NCBI GenBank assembly: GCA_902773665.1
Contig: CACYFF010000008.1
Location: 20,047 to 84,046 of the forward strand
Source of the DNA: an uncultured Eubacteriales bacterium
GTDB taxonomy: Bacteria > Bacillota > Clostridia > Peptostreptococcales > Anaerovoracaceae
Reading direction: 5' to 3'
Length of the DNA: 64,000 nt
The position numbers were made by a program, and so were the translations under genes. The notes under the pieces were generated by a model. The model was not told the origin of the DNA and ran no database searches. It saw only the letters and a program-made list of their open reading frames with translations. Below, piece by piece: positions 24,801 to 34,277 of the stretch (position 1 is the first letter of the stretch; the number at the start of each line of letters is the position of its first letter).

Positions 24801-26622
24801 GGCGAGCCTCCTTTCCCGCAGGTGCGATGGCACTGACTGGGCACAGCTGGCTGCAAAGCCCGCAGCCGGTACACTGCCCTTCGTCGATGACAGCTCGTCC
24901 GTCTGCAAAGGTCAGTGCCGGGCAGCCGATCTCATCGATGCAGGTGCGGCAGCCGATGCAGGCGTCCTCATCCACAGCGCATTTGCCTGCCGGTTTTGCG
25001 ATCGCGATGCAGGGCGAACGGAAGATGATCGCCTTGACGCCCTGCTGCGCTGCCACGCGCTTTATGCAGGCGACAGCAGCTTCGTGATCCAATGGATCCA
25101 CGGTCTCCACGCAGGTCAGGCCGATGCCCTTCAGCACGCTTTCGATGCTGATGGCCGGCACGTTCTCCCCCATCATGGTCCGGCCGGTGCCGGGATGAGG
25201 CTGGTGACCTGTCATGGCCGTGGTGGAATTGTCCAGAACGACCAGCGTAAAGTCCGCCTGATTGAATACCCCGTTGATGACGGACGGGATCGCCGAAGCG
25301 AAGAACGTGGAATCGCCCACGAAGGCGAAGCAGCTCGTATCCGGTTCTGTATGGAACACGCCCTGGGCGATACCGAGACCGGCGCCCATGCACAGGCAGG
25401 TATCCACCATATCCAAAGGCATCGCGTTTCCGAGGGTATAGCAGCCGATATCGCCGCAGTAGATCGACTTTTTCCCCTTCATGGCCTGTTTGACCGCGTA
25501 GAACGAAGCCCGGTGCGGGCATCCTGCACATAACACGGGAGGACGCACCGGAAGCGGCGGGAGATCGAGGGAACTGCCTTCCGTCAGTTTCTTTTCCAGG
25601 AAAGCCGCGACGGTCTTTTTGACGCTGTCCACGGTATTTTCGCCGGCGGACGGCGTATCGCCCGTCAGTTTGCCGCGAATCTTTACGTGCAAGCTGTGTT
25701 TGCCGCACAGATACGCCAGTTCCCGCTCGATGACGGGATCCAGTTCCTCAAGACAGAGGACTTCATCCAGGCCTTCCAGGAACTGCAGCGCCAGTTCTTC
25801 GGGGAACGGGAACGGCGTTCCGACCTTGAGCAGGCGGACGTTTCCCAGTTCTTTGAGGGCTTCCCTTGCATAGGTATAACTGATGCCGCCCGCCGCGATG
25901 CCTTTGCGGCAACCGGCGTTCGCGTCGGTTTCCGCTTCGATGCGGTTGAACCGCAGCTGCGAAAACTCCGCCGTCAGAGCGGCGTTTCTCTTTTCGATCC
26001 GCTGGTGGTTCGCGAAGGATGCTCTGGGGAAGATGACCCATTTCTTCGTATCTTTGATAAACCCTTCCGGTCTATGGGAAACGTATTCCGCTGCGTCTTT
26101 TACGTCGATGGACGCATAGCCGTGGGAAACTCTCGTCGTAGGCCGCACAAAGACCGGCGTGCCGTACTTTTCGGACAGCGCAAAGGCTTCTTCCATCATG
26201 TTGTAGGCTTCCTGCGCCGTGGACGGGTCAAAGCAAGGAACCTTGGAGAACCGCGCAAAGCTGCGGGTATCCTGTTCCGTCTGCGAACTGATGGGACCCG
26301 GGTCATCCGCGACGAGAACGACCATGCCGCCCTTTACGCCCACATATTCGACGCACATCAACGGATCTGACGCCACGTTCAGTCCCATCTGCTTCATGGT
26401 GACCAGCACGCGGCTGCCCGCATAAGCGGCGCCAGCTGCCACTTCCATGGCGGTCTTTTCGTTGATGGACCATTCCACATAACAATCCTGCGGTCTGTGC
26501 TTCGCCACCGTTTCGAGCACCTCCGTGGAAGGTGTGCCGGGGTAGCCGCATACCAGGTCGACCCCGGCAGCGATCGCACCCATGGCGATGGCTTCGTTGC
26601 CCATTAAGAATTCTTTATGCAA
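24793..26622 (-). CDS. iorA: Indolepyruvate ferredoxin oxidoreductase, alpha subunit
   Basis: 609 residues. N-terminal pyrimidine-binding region (GYPGTPSTEVLE), central thiamine-diphosphate domain (GDIGCYTLG, GDSTFFASA), and two C-terminal [4Fe-4S] motifs: CIGCRTCIDEIGC and CTGCGLCSQLCP. Oxidises indole-, phenyl- and hydroxyphenylpyruvate with CoA and ferredoxin, a key step in anaerobic aromatic amino acid fermentation. Start codon is TTG at 26622 after GAGGTG. First gene of the iorA-iorB-paaK operon. Confidence 0.94.
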   Translation of the reverse strand: MHKEFLMGNEAIAMGAIAAGVDLVCGYPGTPSTEVLETVAKHRPQDCYVEWSINEKTAMEVAAGAAYAGSRVLVTMKQMGLNVASDPLMCVEYVGVKGGMVVLVADDPGPISSQTEQDTRSFARFSKVPCFDPSTAQEAYNMMEEAFALSEKYGTPVFVRPTTRVSHGYASIDVKDAAEYVSHRPEGFIKDTKKWVIFPRASFANHQRIEKRNAALTAEFSQLRFNRIEAETDANAGCRKGIAAGGISYTYAREALKELGNVRLLKVGTPFPFPEELALQFLEGLDEVLCLEELDPVIERELAYLCGKHSLHVKIRGKLTGDTPSAGENTVDSVKKTVAAFLEKKLTEGSSLDLPPLPVRPPVLCAGCPHRASFYAVKQAMKGKKSIYCGDIGCYTLGNAMPLDMVDTCLCMGAGLGIAQGVFHTEPDTSCFAFVGDSTFFASAIPSVINGVFNQADFTLVVLDNSTTAMTGHQPHPGTGRTMMGENVPAISIESVLKGIGLTCVETVDPLDHEAAVACIKRVAAQQGVKAIIFRSPCIAIAKPAGKCAVDEDACIGCRTCIDEIGCPALTFADGRAVIDEGQCTGCGLCSQLCPVSAIAPAGKEARHE

Positions 26623-26647
26623 AATATCACCTCGCTGTATTGACAGT

Positions 26648-27478
26648 CTAAAAGTAAGGACCTTCCTGCACCTTATCCTTGACGTATGCCATCAGGGCGT
26701 TTACGTCGAACGGGCAGGTATCCGCAGCGTCGCCGCTGGCACCGATCTCCAGTTTTTCACCGGAAGCGTATTTCACGTACAGATAATAGCTGTGACTGCG
26801 CACGTTATTCGTTTTATAGTAGCCGTTGAGAGACGGCAGTTCCAGTTCCTGGATGAGATCCGCCAGACCCTCCGCGTAAGAGGCGTCTTCCGTGCCGTTG
26901 TATCTGGCAGCAATATAGGAGTCGCCCATGATGTCGACATCGTTCTGGTACGAGCCGTCCTCCAGACGTTCCAGGGACCAGGAGAAATTGCCGTGGGGCC
27001 AGTCCTCATCCAATCCGTAGGAAACGCCGTCGATCTTCAGGGTCAGCGAAAACGTTTCGATCTCCCGGGATGCGATCGTCTTGGGCAGATCCTTGGATTT
27101 GTCGCGGATCTCTCTTTCCGCTGCCAGCGCCTCTTCCCGTACGAAATGATAGTCGTGCCCTTCTGCGTCCAAGATCTGCTCGTAGGCGGACAGCGTACCG
27201 TCGTCGAGGATCTGCAGCTTCGACATCGCGCCGAATTCATAGTCCTTATCGCTGTTGATATAGCGCAGGCTTCCTTCGCTCTCCAGGTGCACTGTGTACA
27301 CATCCGACCAGTTTCTGAAGGAGACCGTCAGCTGATCGCCGGAGAATTCCAGCACCGTTTCGCCGTTGACATCGAACCATTTGCCCTGAAAGTCCTGCAG
27401 ATCACCGGCTCCGCCGGAACAGGCTGCAAGCCCCATCAGCAGCAGGAGGCTTAAGAACAGGCATCCTTTTTTCTTCAT
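26648..27478 (-). CDS. Lipoprotein of unknown function
   Basis: 276 residues with signal peptide and lipobox GLAAC (cysteine about 20). The mature part begins with a small beta-rich domain (FQGKWFDVNGETVLEFSGDQLTV), reminiscent of lipocalin-like 'stress' domains that report WxxxxG-type starts, then a second repeat-like region. I cannot assign a function. AAGGAGG precedes the ATG. Promoter candidate TTGCTA-17-TAAAAT lies between it and the tRNA-Arg terminator. Confidence 0.7.
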   Translation of the reverse strand: MKKKGCLFLSLLLLMGLAACSGGAGDLQDFQGKWFDVNGETVLEFSGDQLTVSFRNWSDVYTVHLESEGSLRYINSDKDYEFGAMSKLQILDDGTLSAYEQILDAEGHDYHFVREEALAAEREIRDKSKDLPKTIASREIETFSLTLKIDGVSYGLDEDWPHGNFSWSLERLEDGSYQNDVDIMGDSYIAARYNGTEDASYAEGLADLIQELELPSLNGYYKTNNVRSHSYYLYVKYASGEKLEIGASGDAADTCPFDVNALMAYVKDKVQEGPYF

Positions 27479-27532
27479 GACCGGTATCCTCCTTGTTTAA
27501 TTTATTATTTTACAACAATTCGTTTGTGATAG

Positions 27533-27563
27533 CAAAACAAAGACCCCGGACAAGCCGGGGTCT
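27533..27563 (-). terminator. Terminator of tRNA-Arg
   Basis: AGACCCCGG and CCGGGGTCT (27541-27563) with a five-base loop, followed on the minus strand by TTGTTTTG. Confidence 0.8.
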
Positions 27564-27566
27564 TGC

Positions 27567-27642
27567 TGGTGCGCCACGCGGGATTCGAACCCACAACCTA
27601 CTGATTCGTAGTCAGGCACTCTATCCGTTGAGCTAGTGGCGC
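27567..27642 (-). tRNA. tRNA-Arg (anticodon ACG)
   Basis: 76 nt including encoded CCA. Acceptor GCGCCAC pairs perfectly with GTGGCGC; anticodon loop CTACGAA gives ACG, expected to be read with inosine at position 34; T loop GGTTCGAATCC is standard. Confidence 0.95.
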
Positions 27643-27669
27643 GTATGCGCTTTTCAGAACGCAACAAAG

Positions 27670-27698
27670 ATTATACCGCAGGTCTTGCGGATTGTAAA
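27670..27698 (-). promoter_or_regulatory. Promoter of tRNA-Arg
   Basis: TTTACA (27698-27693), 17 nt, TATAAT (27675-27670). It lies within the last codons of the DUF1893 gene. Confidence 0.7.
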
Positions 27699-28105
27699 GC
27701 GGCAATTTTCGCTTTCAATGCGGAAAATGCTTCTTTTGGATCGGTGATCTCCAGAACCGTCTCCTCCATGGGACACATGCCGGTGCCCTGCCGGTTAACG
27801 ATGCGGTCCGTAAACGCCCCGGCTTCGTAGGCGATGCCTGCCTTTTCCAGTTCCGCGGCGCCTCCCCGGCTCATGACCCGTCCATAGACGGAACCGACGC
27901 CGGCCAGAATATACATCATGGCGGCAGCCCTGCCTACGATCGTGTCGAACACGGCGGCGTCCTTCAGATCCGCACCCTCCTCGATCCAGCCCACGATGGG
28001 CTTTACGCCCCGCACGCGGGAGATCAGAGGGTCGTTTCCCTCCTTCAGCACGATGCATGTAATGCCGTCCGTTCCCAATACTGTCTTTGCTTCTTCGAAT
28101 GTCAT
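27671..28105 (-). CDS. DUF1893 family protein
   Basis: 144-residue cytoplasmic protein of the DUF1893 family, found in anaerobes and archaea, function unknown. Characteristic text: SRVRGVKPIVGWIEEG, FDTIVGRAAAMMYILAGV, and two conserved cysteine/met-rich spots (GTGMCPME). The start at 28105 follows AAAGGGG; frames extending to 28165 would overlap the divergent promoter region. The family resembles deaminase-like small proteins but I see no clear zinc site. Confidence 0.8.
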   Translation of the reverse strand: MTFEEAKTVLGTDGITCIVLKEGNDPLISRVRGVKPIVGWIEEGADLKDAAVFDTIVGRAAAMMYILAGVGSVYGRVMSRGGAAELEKAGIAYEAGAFTDRIVNRQGTGMCPMEETVLEITDPKEAFSALKAKIAALQSARPAV

Positions 28106-28147
28106 GGAACTGCCCCTTTCTGTTTGGATGGAACCCATTTTATCACC

Positions 28148-28176
28148 TTGAGAAAGCTTGCTCAACGGGGTAAAAT
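28148..28176 (+). promoter_or_regulatory. Promoter of the aminotransferase gene
   Basis: TTGAGA (28148-28153), 17 nt, TAAAAT (28171-28176). Confidence 0.6.
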
Positions 28177-28214
28177 AAGTTGTTAGGCATTTTTGCCGAA
28201 AGGAGAACCGTTTT

Positions 28215-29489
28215 ATGAAAAATTATTCCGAATGCACCCGCGAAGAACTGCAGCAGGAGAAAGAACTGCTGCTGAAAAAATATAAGGAATATCAGGATCT
28301 TCACCTGAACCTGAACATGGCAAGAGGCAAGCCCGGCGCCGATCAGCTGGCGTTGTCCATGCCCATGCTGGACGTGCTCAATTCCACCAGCGACTGCCAC
28401 GATAAGTACGGCACCGACGCCCGCAACTACGGTGAGCTGCTGGGGCTGAAGGAAGCGAGAGAGCTGTTCGGCGAACTGATGGGCATCCGACCCGAAGAGA
28501 CCATCGTCGTAGGATCTTCCTCCCTCACCTTCATGTTCGACTGCGTGGCGAGAGCCATGCTGCTGGGCGTTCTCGGATCCGAAAAGCCCTGGTGCAGGTA
28601 CGATAAGATCAAATTCCTCTGCCCCGTTCCCGGTTATGACAGACATTTTACGATCTGCAAGACCCTGGGCATCGAGATGATCCCTGTGCCTCTCACGGAG
28701 TGGGGTCCGGACATGGATCAGATCCGCGAACTCGTAAAGGACGAGACCGTGAAAGGCATCTGGTGCGTGCCCAAGTACACGAATCCCCTGGGCGGCTGCT
28801 ATTCGGACGAAGCTGTTAAAGCCCTGGCATCCATGGAGACCGCAGCAAAGGACTTCCGCATCTTCTGGGACAACGCCTACTGCGTCCACTACGTCTACGA
28901 AGACGTTCCCGTGCTCAACATGCTGGAGGAATGCAAGAAGGCAGGTCATCCGGACAGAGTCTTCATGTTCGGTTCCACCTCGAAGATCACGTTCCCCGGC
29001 GCCGGCGTCGGCTTCTTCGGCGCATCCGAAGCGAACGTGGAATTCATCAAGAAGCAGATCAACGCCGAAGCCATCAGCTGGGACAAGATGAACATGCTGC
29101 GCCACGTGCGCTTCTTCGGTTCCGCCCAGGGCATCCTGGATCTGATGGACAAACACGCCGCCCTGCTGCGGCCCAAATTCGACGCCGTGCTCAACGCCCT
29201 GGAAGAAGAGATCGGTCCCAGAGGCTGCGGCAGCTGGGTGCGTCCCTCCGGCGGCTATTTCGTCACGTTCATGGCGCCCAAGGGTTGTGCTGCCAGGGTC
29301 AACGCCCTGTGCAAGGAAGCCGGCGTGACCATGACAGGCCCCGGCGCCACCCACCCCTACCACAAAGATCCGGACGACAGCGTGCTGCGCATCGCACCTT
29401 CCTTCCCGCCTGCCGAAGAACTGCAGAAAGCCATGGAAGTGTTCTGCGTGGCGGTCCGTCTGGCAGCTGTGGAAAAACTGCTGGCATAA
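28215..29489 (+). CDS. PLP-dependent aminotransferase (type Ic aspartate aminotransferase-like)
   Basis: 424-residue fold-type I aminotransferase of the MocR-like/Corynebacterium-type aspartate aminotransferase family. Visible: NMARGKPGADQLALSM near the N-terminus, GSSSLTFMFD (phosphate-binding region), VPKYTNPLGGCYS and WDNAYCVHY (PLP ring Asp/Tyr), FGSTSKITFPGAGVGFF (Lys258-type Schiff-base lysine in STSK) and a C-terminal RIAPSFPP arginine region. AAAGGAG precedes the ATG. Followed by asnA on the same strand, consistent with aspartate/asparagine metabolism, although asnA has its own promoter. Confidence 0.88.
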   Translation: MKNYSECTREELQQEKELLLKKYKEYQDLHLNLNMARGKPGADQLALSMPMLDVLNSTSDCHDKYGTDARNYGELLGLKEARELFGELMGIRPEETIVVGSSSLTFMFDCVARAMLLGVLGSEKPWCRYDKIKFLCPVPGYDRHFTICKTLGIEMIPVPLTEWGPDMDQIRELVKDETVKGIWCVPKYTNPLGGCYSDEAVKALASMETAAKDFRIFWDNAYCVHYVYEDVPVLNMLEECKKAGHPDRVFMFGSTSKITFPGAGVGFFGASEANVEFIKKQINAEAISWDKMNMLRHVRFFGSAQGILDLMDKHAALLRPKFDAVLNALEEEIGPRGCGSWVRPSGGYFVTFMAPKGCAARVNALCKEAGVTMTGPGATHPYHKDPDDSVLRIAPSFPPAEELQKAMEVFCVAVRLAAVEKLLA

Positions 29490-29502
29490 ATACGAAAAGA
29501 AT

Positions 29503-29531
29503 TTGATTTTTTTTCCGTACAGGCGTAAAAT
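29503..29531 (+). promoter_or_regulatory. Promoter of asnA
   Basis: TTGATT (29503-29508), 17 nt, TAAAAT (29526-29531). Confidence 0.6.
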
Positions 29532-29577
29532 TAGACATTATTTTTATTTCTACATACGGAAAAAGGAAGGCAAGATC

Positions 29578-30591
29578 ATGAGTAAAGTCATCGTTCCCGA
29601 AAACTACAAAGCAGCGCTCAACCCTTACGACACGCAGAGAGCGATCATGCTCATCCACAGCATCTTCGAAAAGGAGCTGTGCAGCGAACTGGACCTGAGC
29701 AGAGTTTCGGCGCCTTTAATGGTGCCCACCGCTTCGGGTCTGAATGACAATCTGAACGGCGTGGAACGTCCCGTCGGCTTCGACATCAAGGAGACCGGTG
29801 AAGATTGCCAGGTCGTACAGTCTCTGGCGAAATGGAAGCGCAAGGCTTTAAAAGACTACGATTTCCACGTGGGCAAGGGTCTTTACACCGACATGAACGC
29901 GATTCGCAGAGACGAAGAGATGGACAACCTCCACTCCGTCTACGTGGACCAGTGGGACTGGGAGAAGGTCATCCGCGAATCCGACCGCACCCTCAGCTAT
30001 CTGAAGAAAGTCGTGCAGAAGATCGTCAACGCCATCGTCGACACGGAAGACATCATCCGGGAAGTCTATCCCGAGCTCAACGTCTATGCCCCCAAGAAGC
30101 GTCAGATCAAATATCTGACGACGCAGGAGCTGGAGGACATGTATCCGGACAAGACTGCCAAGGAAAGAGAAGACGCCGTTACGGAACAGTATAAAACGGT
30201 GTGCCTGATGAAGATCGGCGGCGAGTTAAAGAGCGGCAAGCCCCACGACGGCAGAGCCCCGGACTACGACGACTGGGAACTCAACTGCGACATCCTGTTC
30301 TGGAACGAGATCCTGCACCACACCATCGAGATCTCCAGCATGGGCATCCGCGTATCCCCCGAAAGTCTGGACAGACAGCTCACCATCGCGGGCTGCGACG
30401 ACCGCAGAGAACTGCCCTTCCACAAGGCGCTGCTGGCGGGCGAGCTGCCCTACACCATCGGCGGCGGCATCGGTCAGAGCCGTCTGTGCATGCTGCTGCT
30501 GGGAAAAGCCCACATCGGCGAAGTCCAGTCCTCCGTCTGGGACGACGATACGAGAAAGATCTGCAAGGAAGCCGGCATTACGATCCTGTAA
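29578..30591 (+). CDS. asnA: Aspartate-ammonia ligase
   Basis: 337 residues; makes asparagine from aspartate, ammonia and ATP (class II aaRS-like fold). Motifs: VSAPLMVPTASGLNDNLNGVERPV, HVGKGLYTDMNAIRRDEE, YVDQWDWEK and the C-terminal GGGIGQSRLCMLLLGKAHIGEVQ. Family length about 330. The start at 29578 (MSKVIVP) follows AAGGAAGG; an in-frame start at 29503 is inside the promoter. Confidence 0.95.
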   Translation: MSKVIVPENYKAALNPYDTQRAIMLIHSIFEKELCSELDLSRVSAPLMVPTASGLNDNLNGVERPVGFDIKETGEDCQVVQSLAKWKRKALKDYDFHVGKGLYTDMNAIRRDEEMDNLHSVYVDQWDWEKVIRESDRTLSYLKKVVQKIVNAIVDTEDIIREVYPELNVYAPKKRQIKYLTTQELEDMYPDKTAKEREDAVTEQYKTVCLMKIGGELKSGKPHDGRAPDYDDWELNCDILFWNEILHHTIEISSMGIRVSPESLDRQLTIAGCDDRRELPFHKALLAGELPYTIGGGIGQSRLCMLLLGKAHIGEVQSSVWDDDTRKICKEAGITIL

Positions 30592-30621
30592 GGCTTCTCC
30601 TGTCAGACAGTTAACGTAAGA

Positions 30622-31380
30622 ATGAGTTTAGTAAACGAAAAGAAAAAAGGATATAATCAATTAGTACTGCGGAGCATCGCCATGGTATGCACGATCCTTG
30701 CGATCGCCTCCCATACCGTGGCGCCCACGTTCCGTTTTTTCGGCTATCTGGAATGGATCGCCTTCCCCATTTTCGCCTATCTGCTGGCGGAAGGCGTCGA
30801 AAACAGCATGGCCAGAGGACTGTACGCCGTCCGCCTGTTCCTGTTTGCCGTCCTGTCCGAAGTGCCCTACGACCTGATGATGAGCGGCAAGGTGATGGAC
30901 ACCAGACAGCAGAACGTACTGTTTACGCTGTTTTTCGGCTATCTTATCCTGCTCGGAGTCGATCTCATCCGCACGCATGCGGACAATCTCATCCTGACGA
31001 TCGCAGCGGAAGTCGGCGGCATTTTCTTCGGACGGTACCTGATCTCGGAGATGCACTGCGCCTATTCCAGGTTCGGCATGTTCTTTATCATGCTGTTCTA
31101 CGTCGCCCGGCGGGTGCACTACGAGAAGCTGATGGAACTGGTCGTGACCCTCTACATCGCGTTCAACCTGTCCAGCCAGACGTTCGCAACGCCGAAGATC
31201 AACGGTCTGCAGTACGATCTGTCCGTACAGCTGTTTGCGGTCCTCGCCCTCATCCTCATCTGGCTGTATAACGGCGAACGGGGTCCAAACACCCTGCCTG
31301 TCCGCTACATCAGCTATGGCTTTTTCCCCGTCAGCATCCTGCTTTTCTGGTATCTGGCATCTCAGGGCGTAATCTATTAA
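30622..31380 (+). CDS. TraX family membrane protein
   Basis: 252 residues, about eight membrane segments; resembles TraX, first known as the acetyltransferase of F-pilin but common on Firmicutes chromosomes with no pilus. Typical parts: LRSIAMVCTILAIASHTVAP, WIAFPIFAYLLAEGVENS and FLFAVLSEVPYDLM. Follows asnA by 30 nt with no clear Shine-Dalgarno sequence; expression may be by read-through from asnA. Function here unknown, perhaps O- or N-acylation of an envelope component. Confidence 0.8.
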   Translation: MSLVNEKKKGYNQLVLRSIAMVCTILAIASHTVAPTFRFFGYLEWIAFPIFAYLLAEGVENSMARGLYAVRLFLFAVLSEVPYDLMMSGKVMDTRQQNVLFTLFFGYLILLGVDLIRTHADNLILTIAAEVGGIFFGRYLISEMHCAYSRFGMFFIMLFYVARRVHYEKLMELVVTLYIAFNLSSQTFATPKINGLQYDLSVQLFAVLALILIWLYNGERGPNTLPVRYISYGFFPVSILLFWYLASQGVIY

Positions 31381-31388
31381 AATTCTGC

Positions 31389-31417
31389 TTTACAAACAGC
31401 AGACCCGGTGCTATACT
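31389..31417 (+). promoter_or_regulatory. Promoter of tRNA-Leu
   Basis: TTTACA (31389-31394), 17 nt, TATACT (31412-31417), 14 nt before the tRNA. Confidence 0.7.
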
Positions 31418-31431
31418 TTTACTGTTGACAC

Positions 31432-31516
31432 GCGGTATTGGCGGAATTGGCAGACGCGTACGGTTGAGGGCCGTATGGGTAACACCGTGATGGTTCAAGT
31501 CCATTATACCGCACCA
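31432..31516 (+). tRNA. tRNA-Leu (anticodon GAG)
   Basis: 85 nt with encoded CCA and a long variable arm (TGGGTAACACCGTG). Acceptor GCGGTAT with ATACCGC; anticodon loop TTGAGGG. Confidence 0.95.
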
Positions 31517-31520
31517 AAAA

Positions 31521-31550
31521 TCCAGACCTTTCGGTCTGGATTTTTCTTTT
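31521..31550 (+). terminator. Terminator of tRNA-Leu
   Basis: TCCAGACC and GGTCTGGA around TTTC, then TTTTTCTTTT. Confidence 0.88.
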
Positions 31551-31582
31551 GTATTTTGAGGCTGCACTGTTGAAAGATAAAA

Positions 31583-32554
31583 CTAAAATTTCAGATCTAC
31601 GATCGCCGGATACCCGTACGCCCCTTCCGCGCTGCGCACGGCCCGCAGGATCGCCTGCTCGATGCAGCGGGCAGCCAGTGTACCTGCTACGTCCATATCC
31701 GCGTCGATCTCCCCTGCCGCCAGCGCGTAGATGCTGTCGCCGTCCGCACTGGTGTGCACCGGGCGGATGCAGCGGGCATAGCCGTCGTGACCCATGCCGG
31801 CGATCTTGCAGAGCTGGGGATTCGTAAACTTTCCGTTCGTAAGGACGACGGCCAGCGTCGTATTGCGGCCGGTAAAGCGGTTCTGCACCACGTCGTAGCG
31901 TGCGATCATGGCGTCTTCCCCGCTGGCGAAGGATCTGTGATCCGCAGAAAGCATGCCGGCGACTTTTTGGCCGTTTTCCGGGTCATAGATGTCGCCAATG
32001 GCGTTGACCGCAACGATCGCACCGATCTTGAAATCCCCGATCTGCACCGCGAAACTTCCGATGCCGGATTTCATGGCCGTTTCCAGACCGCCGAGCTTGC
32101 CGACCGTTGCGCCGGTCCCTGCCCCGCGGCAGCCGTCCTGATAGTTTCCGCCGTTCTCCGATGCAAGGCAGGCCGCGTAAGCCATGTCCGCATCCGGCCG
32201 GCAGCGCATATCGCCCACATTCAGGTCGAACAGGTCCGCCTGACACACGAGAGGAACCGTCGTAAAGCCTACGTCGTAGCCGTATCCTCTCTCCTCCAGA
32301 TAGCGCATCACGCCGCCTGCTGCATCCAGACCGTAGGCGCTGCCGCCAGCCAGCACCACGCCGTTGATGGCCTTCGGTGCCGTGAGCGGATCGACCAGCG
32401 TGCTTTCCCGGGAGGCTGGGCCGCCGCCTCTCACGTCCAGGCCGCCCAGAACGCCTTTTTTGCTCAGCACGACCGTAACGCCAGTGCCGCCTTCTCTATT
32501 TTCTGTCTGCCCAATGGCAAAACCTTGGATCTCCTTGATCGAAATTTCCTGCAT
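31583..32554 (-). CDS. P1/S58 family (DmpA-like) autoprocessing aminopeptidase
   Basis: 323 residues of the DmpA/ornithine acetyltransferase-like N-terminal nucleophile fold. The self-cleavage region is GRNTTLAVVLTNGK (about 232-245), where a Thr becomes the new N-terminal nucleophile; GGPASRESTLVDP and VLAGGSAYGLDAAGGVMRYLEE near the N-terminus match the family. Expected to remove N-terminal residues, including D- or beta-residues, from small peptides. AAAGGAG precedes the ATG. Single-gene unit, divergent from prfC. Confidence 0.85.
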   Translation of the reverse strand: MQEISIKEIQGFAIGQTENREGGTGVTVVLSKKGVLGGLDVRGGGPASRESTLVDPLTAPKAINGVVLAGGSAYGLDAAGGVMRYLEERGYGYDVGFTTVPLVCQADLFDLNVGDMRCRPDADMAYAACLASENGGNYQDGCRGAGTGATVGKLGGLETAMKSGIGSFAVQIGDFKIGAIVAVNAIGDIYDPENGQKVAGMLSADHRSFASGEDAMIARYDVVQNRFTGRNTTLAVVLTNGKFTNPQLCKIAGMGHDGYARCIRPVHTSADGDSIYALAAGEIDADMDVAGTLAARCIEQAILRAVRSAEGAYGYPAIVDLKF

Positions 32555-32608
32555 CGCAAATTCTCCTTTCGAAAATATGATTCTATTATACCTTACAGAC
32601 CTTAACTG

Positions 32609-32617
32609 TGCTAAAAT
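32609..32617 (+). promoter_or_regulatory. Extended -10 promoter of prfC
   Basis: TG (32609-32610), C, TAAAAT (32612-32617), then eight bases AAATCGTT and the ATG at 32626; no Shine-Dalgarno sequence. Confidence 0.45.
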
Positions 32618-32625
32618 AAATCGTT

Positions 32626-34218
<1,593 letters not shown>

Positions 34219-34230
34219 AGACATACAAGA

Positions 34231-34262
34231 AAGACCGGAGGATCATCCTCCGGTCTTTTTAT
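34231..34262 (+). terminator. Terminator of prfC
   Basis: AAGACCGGAGGA and TCCTCCGGTCTT around TCA, then TTTATA. Also between two convergent genes and could serve the minus strand weakly. Confidence 0.85.
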
Positions 34263-34277
34263 ACCGATTTTATCGTA

